From positions 62,001 to 126,000 of the forward strand of contig NZ_QIBY01000001.1 in NCBI RefSeq assembly GCF_003725335.1: a stretch of DNA of 64,000 nucleotides. The letters run 5' to 3'. Below, one piece after another: positions 25,569 to 33,659 of this stretch. Origin of the DNA: Parvibacter caecicola. Lineage in GTDB: Bacteria > Actinomycetota > Coriobacteriia > Coriobacteriales > Eggerthellaceae. The notes under the pieces are model-generated. The model made no database searches. It was not told the DNA's origin and was given only the letters and a program-made list of their open reading frames with translations. The position numbers and the translations under genes were made by a program. Position 1 is the first letter of the stretch; each line of letters begins with the position of its first letter.

Positions 25569-28360
25569 TGGAACTTAACCCCCTCGGTAACGGGCTCCTC
25601 TTGGAGCGTGGGCAGGAATGGAGCAAACTCTTCCGGTTCGACCCAGCAGCCATCGGGCTTATCGGATTTCTCGATTTTTACGGCAAAGCCACGCAGTGTG
25701 TAAGAACCGTACACTTCATTGAATGGGCCGTCAGCCTTGGTGATGCAGTTGATGTTCTGTTCGCGCCAACCAGCCGAAACCATCTTCTTCTGGCTTGGAT
25801 CGTAGCACTCGGGGTTCCAGAAGCGCTCCATCCATAGCTGACCAGGCTGAACGTACTTTGCCACAACAGCGCGGGCGTGAATGGAGTTTCGCCGGCTGGT
25901 GATTTTGATCCAGTCCTGATGCTCAATGCCCAGTTTCGCGGCATCCTCGGGGTTGATGCGGCATTCGGCTGTGGGGCACAGCTCACGGGCATAGGCGGCA
26001 TGGCGCATGGTGGAATGGTGGAAATAGGGCAAGCGGCCAGAGGTGATTGTAAAAGGATATTCCTCATCGGGCACTTCGGCTGCTTCGACGTAATGGCTGA
26101 TGGGGCTGTAGTCTCCATCTTTCACCGGAGGAAGCTCTCGGGGGAAAGAATACGGATAACCGGTGCGAGACATATGCAGCAAGAGGGTGCAGTAAGGCTC
26201 GCATTTGCGGGAAATGGTGCCAAAGCCTGCGGGCAAACCATCGTTTACGATGGCCTCGTGCTGATGGTACACCCAGAACTTTTCGGGCTCTTTGATCAAG
26301 GGCACGTATTTATCTTGGTTCGCAACCAAATCGTCCCAGTCTTTGGCGCCAAACGTCTTAACTTGACTTGCCTTTTGATCCTCTTCTGAGGTGCCGGAGC
26401 ACAGTTCGGGCGCGACGCAAGACGGATCCTTGTCCTTCAGCCTGCTCAAAATTTGAACGATGGTATCGCCGGGGTTAACAGATTCTCCCAGATGGGTAAC
26501 GCCTGTGCGCATGAAAGTGTAGTTCAGCTGGTTCATGCGATCGCTGCCAGAGTATTCCAGCCATTCCTGAGTGGGAAATACCAGATCGCAGCATTCAACG
26601 TGGAAGGATGTAAGCATGGGGTACTGGCCAATGACGAAATCCATGGAGCGAGCGGTGCTCAGCCAAGATTCCGCATCGGCCAAAGCGGCAAGTTTATTGC
26701 CAGAGTGGTCGATCCACACGCGGGGACGATAAGGCTCTCCCGTATCGATAGCTTCGTGAACTGCAGGAATAGTGGCCATGCCATTCCAGTACAGACCACG
26801 GTGCCTGTCCATGCCAAGGCGATCCTTCATAAGCTGCCAAACCATTTCCTGGTTTTCTTTGTTGGGGAACTCATTGAAGGCCTTCATGTTTTGTTCGTAG
26901 GAGAAGCCGACGGTGGCAACATTGCCGGCAATGCCCTTGCGCGAAAGGGGCGCGCACATATTGAAGTTGGCACGGGCTTTGGGAGGAGGGGTGTTTTGGG
27001 TTAGGGTTGCGCCGGGCTTGTTCACATAGCCCATAATGCAGTCGAGGCCCAAGCAGCCCAAGGTCTGCTCAGAGGCGATGCGGCTCTGATCGGAGAACAC
27101 GCCGTTGGAGATACCGGCAACCTCGGTGTCGGTATAGATTCGAATCGCTTCCTCGATCTTCTTGGGATCCAGATGGCAGATTTCGCCGGTTTTTTCAAGG
27201 GTGAAGTCTTGGCACGCCTCCCAATAAATTTGACCAGCGGTCTTATAAGTCTTTCCTTCGTATTCAACAGTCGTGATGACCTCGGGATCAACGACGGCAT
27301 CGGCTGGAGCGGTATATGGGAAAGGCTGGACAGAGTTGGTCTTCAAGTCGAAGCACACATAGTCGGGAGTGTTGTCGGGGGTAGTGGACTCGAAGCTGGG
27401 GAACAGCTCCTGGGCCTCAACGGGCATTTTGGTGTCCGGATCGATTAGGAAAGGCAGGTTGGTCCAGTACTTGGTGAATTCCTTGTCGTAGAGTTCGTTG
27501 TCAAAAATGTACCGATACCAACCCATGAGCAACGCGGTGTCGGTGCCCGAGCGAACCGGTAGCCAAACATCGGCCTTGGCGGCATCTGCGGAAAGGTTCG
27601 GGTCGATGACGACCGTCTTGCAGCCGCGAGCGCGAAGCTCAACCATGGCGCGACCAGCTTGAGCGGTCTGGGAGGCGGAAGGCTGAGTGCCCCACAGAAC
27701 TAAAGCCTTGGTGGTCGGCTTCCACTCATTGAAGGGTTCGAGAACAGCGCCGTCGGCGATGGATTGATCGGAGCCACCGTACACGTACTTCGCCATGGAG
27801 TTGCGAGGGATGTAGCACTGTGCGCAACCAGGTTCGAAAGAGTTAGGGGTTTTAAGGGCCCATGCCATGGTGATGGTTTCGCCGAACAAATAGGCACCGC
27901 CACCACCGGTGGAAGTCATCAGGGAGTAGTTGCCGTATTTCTGCATGGACTCGTAGATCTTGTCTACCGCCAGGGTTAGGGCTTCTTCCCAGCTGATCTG
28001 CTCCCACTTGTTTTCTCCGCGTTCGCCTGCTCGCTTCATGGGATGCAGGATGCGGCGGGGGCTGTAGCACGTGTGCAGCTGATTGAGGCCTTTCATGCAC
28101 AGGGAGCCTTTGCTCATGGGGGCATCGGGATCGCCCTCCAGCTTTACGACTACGCCGTTCTCGACATAGGCGCGGCAGGGGCAAACCAAAATGCATCCAT
28201 GGCAGCACGTTTTCACCACCTTGGTCTCAACTGGCTCGTCGGCATAAGCCTTGCCCGCATCGATAAGGGAGCCCGACATGGACACGCCAACCGCGGCGGC
28301 AACGCCAGCAAGTGTGCTGGTCTGCACAAACTGGCGCCTTGTCATGGCTGATTTTGCCAT
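25565..28360 (-). CDS. TAT-exported molybdopterin oxidoreductase catalytic subunit (DMSO reductase family)
   Basis: A 931-residue enzyme of the DMSO reductase superfamily. The twin-arginine signal is MTRRQFVQTSTLAG; a [4Fe-4S] motif CHGCILVC...SLCMKG follows at about residues 52-90. The family's pterin-binding domains continue to a C-terminal cofactor domain around 780-890. The metal-ligand residue could not be fixed by eye, so the substrate (S- or N-oxide, or a catechol or other gut metabolite) remains open. Eggerthellaceae use many such enzymes as terminal reductases and dehydroxylases. GGAGGAAG precedes the ATG. Its FeS, anchor and TorD genes follow in order. Confidence 0.88.
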   Translation of the reverse strand: MAKSAMTRRQFVQTSTLAGVAAAVGVSMSGSLIDAGKAYADEPVETKVVKTCCHGCILVCPCRAYVENGVVVKLEGDPDAPMSKGSLCMKGLNQLHTCYSPRRILHPMKRAGERGENKWEQISWEEALTLAVDKIYESMQKYGNYSLMTSTGGGGAYLFGETITMAWALKTPNSFEPGCAQCYIPRNSMAKYVYGGSDQSIADGAVLEPFNEWKPTTKALVLWGTQPSASQTAQAGRAMVELRARGCKTVVIDPNLSADAAKADVWLPVRSGTDTALLMGWYRYIFDNELYDKEFTKYWTNLPFLIDPDTKMPVEAQELFPSFESTTPDNTPDYVCFDLKTNSVQPFPYTAPADAVVDPEVITTVEYEGKTYKTAGQIYWEACQDFTLEKTGEICHLDPKKIEEAIRIYTDTEVAGISNGVFSDQSRIASEQTLGCLGLDCIMGYVNKPGATLTQNTPPPKARANFNMCAPLSRKGIAGNVATVGFSYEQNMKAFNEFPNKENQEMVWQLMKDRLGMDRHRGLYWNGMATIPAVHEAIDTGEPYRPRVWIDHSGNKLAALADAESWLSTARSMDFVIGQYPMLTSFHVECCDLVFPTQEWLEYSGSDRMNQLNYTFMRTGVTHLGESVNPGDTIVQILSRLKDKDPSCVAPELCSGTSEEDQKASQVKTFGAKDWDDLVANQDKYVPLIKEPEKFWVYHQHEAIVNDGLPAGFGTISRKCEPYCTLLLHMSRTGYPYSFPRELPPVKDGDYSPISHYVEAAEVPDEEYPFTITSGRLPYFHHSTMRHAAYARELCPTAECRINPEDAAKLGIEHQDWIKITSRRNSIHARAVVAKYVQPGQLWMERFWNPECYDPSQKKMVSAGWREQNINCITKADGPFNEVYGSYTLRGFAVKIEKSDKPDGCWVEPEEFAPFLPTLQEEPVTEGVKFQ

Positions 28361-28434
28361 ACTTCCTCCTTCTCTTCCTTCCTTCTTTTCTCTCTCTTGT
28401 ACAACCTGCGCTATGCTGCAGGAAGTAGCCGCAA

Positions 28435-29121
28435 TTACTCTTCCGTCACTTGAGCTGTGAGGGATTGCTTGATCTCGGTCAGGATGTCATTGCCTTCTTG
28501 GCTCAGTTTCCAGCCGTTGTTCCATTGGATAACGCCTGTTTGCTCCAGCTTGTCTATGAACACGCTTGGCTGTATCTTGTCCTGGTAAAACGGATCAAGA
28601 ACAAGAATGGGGTTGTCCTTGAGCAGGTTGTGAAGCTCTGTGTATTGGCGAGGGGTTTCTTTAACGTAGTCGAGAACTTTGAGGTATGTCTCCAGGCGGG
28701 CAGGAACCTGCTCGAGCAGTTTGGTCAGACGAACACGAGGGCTGTATTCCTCGGCAACCATGCGACCGATTTCAGTGGTGAGGAACGCCTCGTCCTCAAT
28801 CTCTGCGAAGAAATCGTCTTCGCAGAGATCTTCAACTTGCTCTTTGCCGTAGACGTCTCCATCAATGCCCAGGTACAGGCGCTCAAGGCCCCCGTGCTCT
28901 ACCATGCACTCAATAAGCCATGCCTGATCATGAACGGCTGTGGCAAATTCAGGCCATGAGGCGATCTCCTTCTCAAGGGCGCTCATGGCTTTGGGCTCAC
29001 TGCAAGTAGTTAAAATTCGTAGCAGAATTTCACGATGCAGAGGTGACTTGTGGATGGCAGATGCAAGCTCGAACAGAGATTCCTCTTGGCATTGCCCATG
29101 ATTGGCTGTCTCGACTTCCAC
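28435..29121 (-). CDS. Unidentified helical protein heading the reductase operon
   Basis: A 228-residue soluble, acidic protein with a GTG start after a purine-rich ribosome site. I do not recognise the family. Residues ~20-85 and ~190-225 each look like winged-helix segments (for example FIDKLEQTGVIQWNNGWKLSQEG), and the centre is helical. It is the first gene after the promoter at 29177-29205 and is followed 74 bases later by the molybdoenzyme gene. An operon-specific chaperone or regulator is possible; no function is claimed. Confidence 0.6.
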   Translation of the reverse strand: MEVETANHGQCQEESLFELASAIHKSPLHREILLRILTTCSEPKAMSALEKEIASWPEFATAVHDQAWLIECMVEHGGLERLYLGIDGDVYGKEQVEDLCEDDFFAEIEDEAFLTTEIGRMVAEEYSPRVRLTKLLEQVPARLETYLKVLDYVKETPRQYTELHNLLKDNPILVLDPFYQDKIQPSVFIDKLEQTGVIQWNNGWKLSQEGNDILTEIKQSLTAQVTEE

Positions 29122-29176
29122 TTTCCCTTCCCCTTTCCTTTTGGCAGTCGCAAGAGTGAAATTTGCTTATGGCCAG

Positions 29177-29205
29177 ATAGTAGAAGCGGGGAAAATGGTC
29201 GACAA
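29177..29205 (-). promoter_or_regulatory. Promoter of the molybdoenzyme operon
   Basis: On the - strand, TTGTCG (complement of 29200-29205) and TACTAT (complement of 29177-29182) are 17 bases apart, about 55 bases before the first gene. Further upstream (29245-29320) are two imperfect inverted repeats that might bind a regulator, but their arms are short. Confidence 0.6.
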
Positions 29206-29387
29206 ACCATATTTAGTGCGAAATTCACCCTCGCATGCTGCAAAAACTCACCCCCAGTTGCCTAGCATAAAAAGTGTGAGTTGGGCATTTGTCCCTCGTG
29301 GCGAACTGGGCATCCTGTCGCTGAATAACAATGCCGCTTGCTCCAAGAAATGGCTAAGATATTCCTTGCCGTTTACGACAGGATTGG

Positions 29388-30344
29388 ATGATTCGCGTGA
29401 TAGACACTGAACTGAAATCGAAATCTTATGGGCGCATTACGCCTCTAATGGCGTTGCAGTTGGCGGCGCCCCATACGTGGCCGGCGGCCATACTCCCCTG
29501 CCTTTTGGCGGTAGCTTGCGCGATGGCCAATTGCTGGGCTGTTTCATTTTCCCTTTCGCTCACGTTGCTTGTGATTTGCGTGCTCATGCAGGCGGCGGTG
29601 AACACCTTCAACGACTACTTTGACTACGTAAAGGGAAATGACTCTGCCGAGGATAACGTTGAGGTTTCGGACGCTGTGCTCGTTTACAATAACGTGAACC
29701 CTCGCCATGCGCTTTATTTGGCTATTGGGTTTCTTGCTGTGGCTTTTCTGCTCGGCATCTACCCTATTGTGGTGGCGGGCGTCATTCCCCTTGCGATTGC
29801 CGCTATCGCTGCAGTGATAGTCGTGCTGTACTCTGGCGGGAAAACCCCTATCTCCTACCTCCCTATCGGCGAGGCGGTCAGTGGCATCGTTATGGGCGGA
29901 CTCATTCCTCTGGCCTGTTATCAGGTGCTTACGGGCATCCTTGAGCCGATGATGCTGCTGTGGGCTGTTCCTACTATCATTAACGTGGGACTCATTATGA
30001 TGACCAACAATACATGTGATATCGAAAAAGATATTCAGGCGGGTCGGAAGACGCTTCCAGTGCTCCTGGGGCGAAAACGTGCCGTTTCCCTGTACCATGG
30101 CCTCATGGTGGCCAGCTTGGCGGTGATAGCGGTTGTTGTGATTGTCTTCTTCTATAAGGGTATTGTGGTGCTTCCCTTCATGGCGTTGGGTTTGTGGGGC
30201 AATTTTAAGGCCCTGTGGGGCAACCCGCTGATGAATCCCAGTCGCATCGGGGCAATGGCCCAAGTGGGGGCGTTCAATGTTATTGTGGGCGCATTTTATG
30301 CCGCGGCTATTCTTGCCAGCAGTTGGGCCAGCCTTGTGCCATAG
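29388..30344 (+). CDS. UbiA-family prenyltransferase, probably MenA-like
   Basis: A polytopic membrane enzyme of 318 residues with about eight to nine spans. The two Asp-rich prenyl-diphosphate motifs are visible: NTFNDYFDYVKG near residue 70 and NTCDIEKDIQAGRKTLPVLLG near 208. It likely attaches a polyprenyl chain to 1,4-dihydroxy-2-naphthoate to make (demethyl)menaquinone, which the quinol-linked reductases next door would need. Other UbiA substrates cannot be excluded. It is divergent from the reductase operon and convergent with gluQ. Confidence 0.82.
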   Translation: MIRVIDTELKSKSYGRITPLMALQLAAPHTWPAAILPCLLAVACAMANCWAVSFSLSLTLLVICVLMQAAVNTFNDYFDYVKGNDSAEDNVEVSDAVLVYNNVNPRHALYLAIGFLAVAFLLGIYPIVVAGVIPLAIAAIAAVIVVLYSGGKTPISYLPIGEAVSGIVMGGLIPLACYQVLTGILEPMMLLWAVPTIINVGLIMMTNNTCDIEKDIQAGRKTLPVLLGRKRAVSLYHGLMVASLAVIAVVVIVFFYKGIVVLPFMALGLWGNFKALWGNPLMNPSRIGAMAQVGAFNVIVGAFYAAAILASSWASLVP

Positions 30345-30355
30345 CCCTTTTCCGG

Positions 30356-31315
30356 TTACTGCCAGGTGATGGCGTAACGGGCCTTGGCTTTGGCGGCGAA
30401 CTTCTCCAGGTTGAAAGCCTGCAGCAATTGTTGGGGCGAAGCGGGTTGGTCCTCCTCTTGCAGGCCGCCGATGTACGCTATATGGCCTACGAGAGCTTCT
30501 GGTGTTTGGTGAGCGGCTAACAGGGCATCAAGGGCCGCATCCTTGTCCCGTTTCGCCAGGCGCTTTCCTTTGACGTTCACCAACAGCGGAATATGGCCGT
30601 AGGAAGGGGTTTCAAGCCCCAGTAATCTTTGCAGGTAAATCTGCTGGGGTGTGGAGGACAGAAGGTCGATGCCGCGCACAACGCAATTGATGCCTTGTTC
30701 AGCATCGTCCACAACAGTGGCCAAATGGTAGCCGAAGGCGTGGTCGGCGCGGCGTATGACGAAATCGCCGCAGTCGCAGGCAAGGTTGGAAGTTTGAGGG
30801 CCTTGGAGAAGATCCTGAAAACTCAAGGGCCCATCGGGCACCTGAACGCGCCAGGCGCATGACTTCCCTTCCTGCTGCCGCTCCGTGCGCTGCGCGGCAG
30901 TAAGATGGCGGCAGGTGCCCTGATAGACGTTGCGTTCCCCAAGATGCGGAGCCGATGAGGCATGAAGGTCGGCACGGGTGCAGAAGCAGGGGTAGACCGG
31001 CGCCTTCTCCGATATCCTCTCAAAGGCGGCCCGATAGGCCTCTTCTCTTCTTTGCTGGTAGAACGGCCCCTCGTCCCAGAACAGCCCCAGTTGCTCGAAG
31101 TCGCGCATCACCTGGTCGGCAAAGGCCGGTTTCGAACGGTCGGGGTCTAAGTCATCGATGCGCAGTACTATAGAGCCGCCGGTGGATTTGGCAATGAGCC
31201 AAGAGCACAGCGCCGCATAGATATTGCCAGCGTGCATACGTCCGGTGGGCGAAGGAGCAAAGCGCCCCTTGAGGAGCGCTTTGACAATGGAGCTATTTCC
31301 GCAGGTCATCGACAT
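30356..31315 (-). CDS. gluQ: Glutamyl-queuosine tRNA(Asp) synthetase
   Basis: Class I synthetase-like enzyme of 319 residues that lacks an anticodon-binding domain. The HIGH-like region is GRFAPSPTGRMHAGN and the KMSKS-like loop is GKRLAKRDKD. A zinc site is formed by YPCFC and YQGTC. These features fit GluQ-RS (YadB), which glutamylates queuosine in tRNA(Asp), rather than full GluRS. The start overlaps the end of the CoA ligase gene by about 23 bases; an ATG six bases later is possible. GluQ-RS is less common in Actinobacteria than in Proteobacteria. Confidence 0.88.
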   Translation of the reverse strand: MSMTCGNSSIVKALLKGRFAPSPTGRMHAGNIYAALCSWLIAKSTGGSIVLRIDDLDPDRSKPAFADQVMRDFEQLGLFWDEGPFYQQRREEAYRAAFERISEKAPVYPCFCTRADLHASSAPHLGERNVYQGTCRHLTAAQRTERQQEGKSCAWRVQVPDGPLSFQDLLQGPQTSNLACDCGDFVIRRADHAFGYHLATVVDDAEQGINCVVRGIDLLSSTPQQIYLQRLLGLETPSYGHIPLLVNVKGKRLAKRDKDAALDALLAAHQTPEALVGHIAYIGGLQEEDQPASPQQLLQAFNLEKFAAKAKARYAITWQ

Positions 31316-32639
31316 GTTTCGCCTTGCCCATAGTGCGGGTAAGACCGCCGGGCTCCACCAGCTTCACTACCGGCGTCACCAGAAGGACGCTGCGTAGCTT
31401 ATCGCGCACCTCGCCCGCAAAGCCTTTCATCTCCTCGTAAGAGTCGCTGAAGGCCTCGGGCTTGATCTCTACTTCCACTGTCATGCGGTCAAGGCCGGTC
31501 TCGTTGTCCACCACGATGTGGTAGTGGGGCGCCAGTAGGTCGATTTCGGAAATAACGTCCTCCACCTGGCTGGGGAACACGTTGGTGCCGCGAATGATGA
31601 GCATGTCGTCGCAGCGGCTGCGCACTTTCTGCATGCGGGCAAGGGTGCGACCGCACTCGCATTTGTCGGTGACCACGCGGGTGAGATCATGGGTGCGATA
31701 GCGCAGCACAGGGATGCCCTTCTTGTCCAGCGGGGTGAGCACCAGCTCCCCCATTTCGCCCTCGGCTACCGGCTCGCCGGTTTCGGGGTCCACAACTTCC
31801 CAAAGGAAATGGTCCTCGGCGATGTGCTGCTGGTCGCGGTGGGCCAAACATTCGCCCGACACACCGGGGCCCATCACCTCAGTGAGACCGTAGTTGTCGG
31901 TGCAGGTGATGTGCATGCGCGACTCTATTTCGGTCTTCAGTCCCGGCGGGCACGGCTCGCCGCCGAAAAGTCCCACCTGCAGCGTAGAGGAGGCCCAGTC
32001 GAAGCCCATCGACTCCCCCACCTCGCAGATGTGCATCGCGTAGGAGGGCGTGGCGATGAGCACGGTGGTGCCGTAGTCCTCGATCATCTGGATGTGGCGC
32101 TCGGTGTTGCCGGCACCGGCGGGTATCATGGTGCCGCCGATGCGCTGCACGCCGTAGTGCAGGCCGAACCCGCCGGTGAACATGCCGTAACCGAAGGCCA
32201 TCTGCACCCGGTCGGCAGCCGTGACGCCGGCCATCTGTGCCAGGCGAGCGATGCACTCGCTCCACACGTCCATGTCTTCCTTGGTATAACCCACCACGAT
32301 GGGCTTTCCGGTGGTGCCGGAAGAGGAGTGCAGTTCCACTATCTCGTCCAGCGGAGTGGCGAACATACCGAAGGGGAAGGTTTCCCGCAGCGCTGCCTTG
32401 TCGGTGAAGGGCAGCAGGCGCACGTCCTCAAGGGTCTTTATGTCGGCGGGCGACACCCCCATCTCATCCATTTGGGAGCGATACCACGGCACGCGGGCGT
32501 AGGTGTACTCCACCTGCTGGATGAGCCGTGCCAGTTGGATGGCACGGATGCGCTCGCGGCTGGCGCATTCCACTTCTGGCTTGTAGATAGGAAGTTTGGT
32601 GAAGTCGATCTTGTCGGGGGTTGGCATTGGGGTTCCCAT
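31293..32639 (-). CDS. paaK: Phenylacetate-CoA ligase 1
   Basis: AMP-forming aryl-acyl-CoA ligase of 448 residues. The adenylate-forming motifs are ELHSSSGTTGKPIVVGYT, YGLTEVMGPGVSGEC and LRYRTHDLTR; the C-terminal region ends with GKAKHVDDLRK. In gut anaerobes, PaaK homologues beside ior genes are thought to release arylacetates from aryl-acyl-CoA with ATP gain. It follows an ACT-domain gene with adjoining stop and start codons, and iorBA lie further upstream in the same operon. The direction of catalysis is inference. Confidence 0.92.
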   Translation of the reverse strand: MGTPMPTPDKIDFTKLPIYKPEVECASRERIRAIQLARLIQQVEYTYARVPWYRSQMDEMGVSPADIKTLEDVRLLPFTDKAALRETFPFGMFATPLDEIVELHSSSGTTGKPIVVGYTKEDMDVWSECIARLAQMAGVTAADRVQMAFGYGMFTGGFGLHYGVQRIGGTMIPAGAGNTERHIQMIEDYGTTVLIATPSYAMHICEVGESMGFDWASSTLQVGLFGGEPCPPGLKTEIESRMHITCTDNYGLTEVMGPGVSGECLAHRDQQHIAEDHFLWEVVDPETGEPVAEGEMGELVLTPLDKKGIPVLRYRTHDLTRVVTDKCECGRTLARMQKVRSRCDDMLIIRGTNVFPSQVEDVISEIDLLAPHYHIVVDNETGLDRMTVEVEIKPEAFSDSYEEMKGFAGEVRDKLRSVLLVTPVVKLVEPGGLTRTMGKAKHVDDLRK

Positions 32640-33074
32640 TTACATCGTCTCCCCTACCATGAATTCGGCCAGATCCTCATCGCTTACCACTGCCATGCCG
32701 GCGCTCTGCAGCGCTGCCTCGGCAGATGGTATGTCTCGCACCGAGATGGCGATATAGGTGGAGGCCAGGGAATAGCAATAGGCCACGTTCAGCTGCGCTG
32801 CGGCCAACGTCTCCATGGCCTTTTGCAGCTGGCCAACGGAATCGTCCAGCTTCAGGCACAGCACATCGGCGGTGCGGGCAGCCGCTCCCATGGTCTTCAG
32901 CACTTCAAGGGCGCGCTGGGTGTCATCCACCACGAAACGCACGATACCGTACTCGCCGGTATCGCTGGCGGAAAAGCCGTGCACGTTGATGTCGTTTTCT
33001 GCGAAAGCACCCAGCACACGGCCCATGTGGCCGGGCTTGCTCTCTACGAAAACGCTTATCTGGGTAATGCTCAT
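32640..33074 (-). CDS. ACT-domain protein 1
   Basis: A 144-residue protein made of two ACT-like ligand-binding units (starting ITQISVFVESKPGHMGRVL and KLDDSVGQLQKAMETLAAA). Such proteins accompany PaaK genes and probably bind an amino acid or aryl acid to regulate the ligase. It lies between iorB and paaK1. A related protein is encoded at 37297-37719 next to paaK2, so the pair was duplicated. Confidence 0.85.
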   Translation of the reverse strand: MSITQISVFVESKPGHMGRVLGAFAENDINVHGFSASDTGEYGIVRFVVDDTQRALEVLKTMGAAARTADVLCLKLDDSVGQLQKAMETLAAAQLNVAYCYSLASTYIAISVRDIPSAEAALQSAGMAVVSDEDLAEFMVGETM

Positions 33075-33659
33075 CTACTCTCCCCTCTCCATGGCGGCAC
33101 GCCCCGCGCTGAAGGCGCCAAGGTTGGCCTCTACCGTTTTAGCTGGCACGCGACCGGCGATAACGTCAGTCCAGATTTCCTCCGGAATGTCCAGGGTGGC
33201 AGAAAGTGCGCCCAGCAGCGCCACATTGGCGCACTTGGCGTTTCCTGCCTGACGGGCGATGCGGGATGCCCCGATGAAGCGCCCCCCGGCCGCCTGCAGC
33301 CGCTTCTTGGCGTCGCGGGGCATGGAGGAGCGGCCGGTGAGCACCGGCAGCGGTTTGATGGTCTCGTCGTTCACGATGAGCGCGCCGCCTTCGGCCAGCT
33401 GCGGCAGGTTGCGCAGCGCCTCGGTGGTTTCAAAGGCCATCACGATGTCGGCGCAGCCCAGGTCCGAAACCATGGAGTGCACCTCTTCGCCGACTCGCAC
33501 CACCGTGGTGACGGCGCCGCCCCGCTGGGCCATGCCGTGAATTTCCGAAACCTTCACATCGCGGCCGGCGGCCAGCGCCACGCGGGCCAGCAAATCGGCG
33601 GCAAGGATGGTGCCCTGCCCTCCCACTCCGCAGAGGAGCACTGTTTTTGTCTGGGCCAT
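33075..33659 (-). CDS. iorB: Indolepyruvate:ferredoxin oxidoreductase beta subunit
   Basis: A 194-residue gamma-type domain of the pyruvate:ferredoxin oxidoreductase superfamily (VLLCGVGGQGTILAADLLA, EIHGMAQRGGAV). With IorA it oxidises aryl pyruvates to aryl-acetyl-CoA and reduces ferredoxin. The ATG at 33659 overlaps the iorA stop (TAATG); a longer frame upstream belongs to the iorA overlap and is not used. The ACT1-paaK1 pair follows. Confidence 0.93.
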   Translation of the reverse strand: MAQTKTVLLCGVGGQGTILAADLLARVALAAGRDVKVSEIHGMAQRGGAVTTVVRVGEEVHSMVSDLGCADIVMAFETTEALRNLPQLAEGGALIVNDETIKPLPVLTGRSSMPRDAKKRLQAAGGRFIGASRIARQAGNAKCANVALLGALSATLDIPEEIWTDVIAGRVPAKTVEANLGAFSAGRAAMERGE

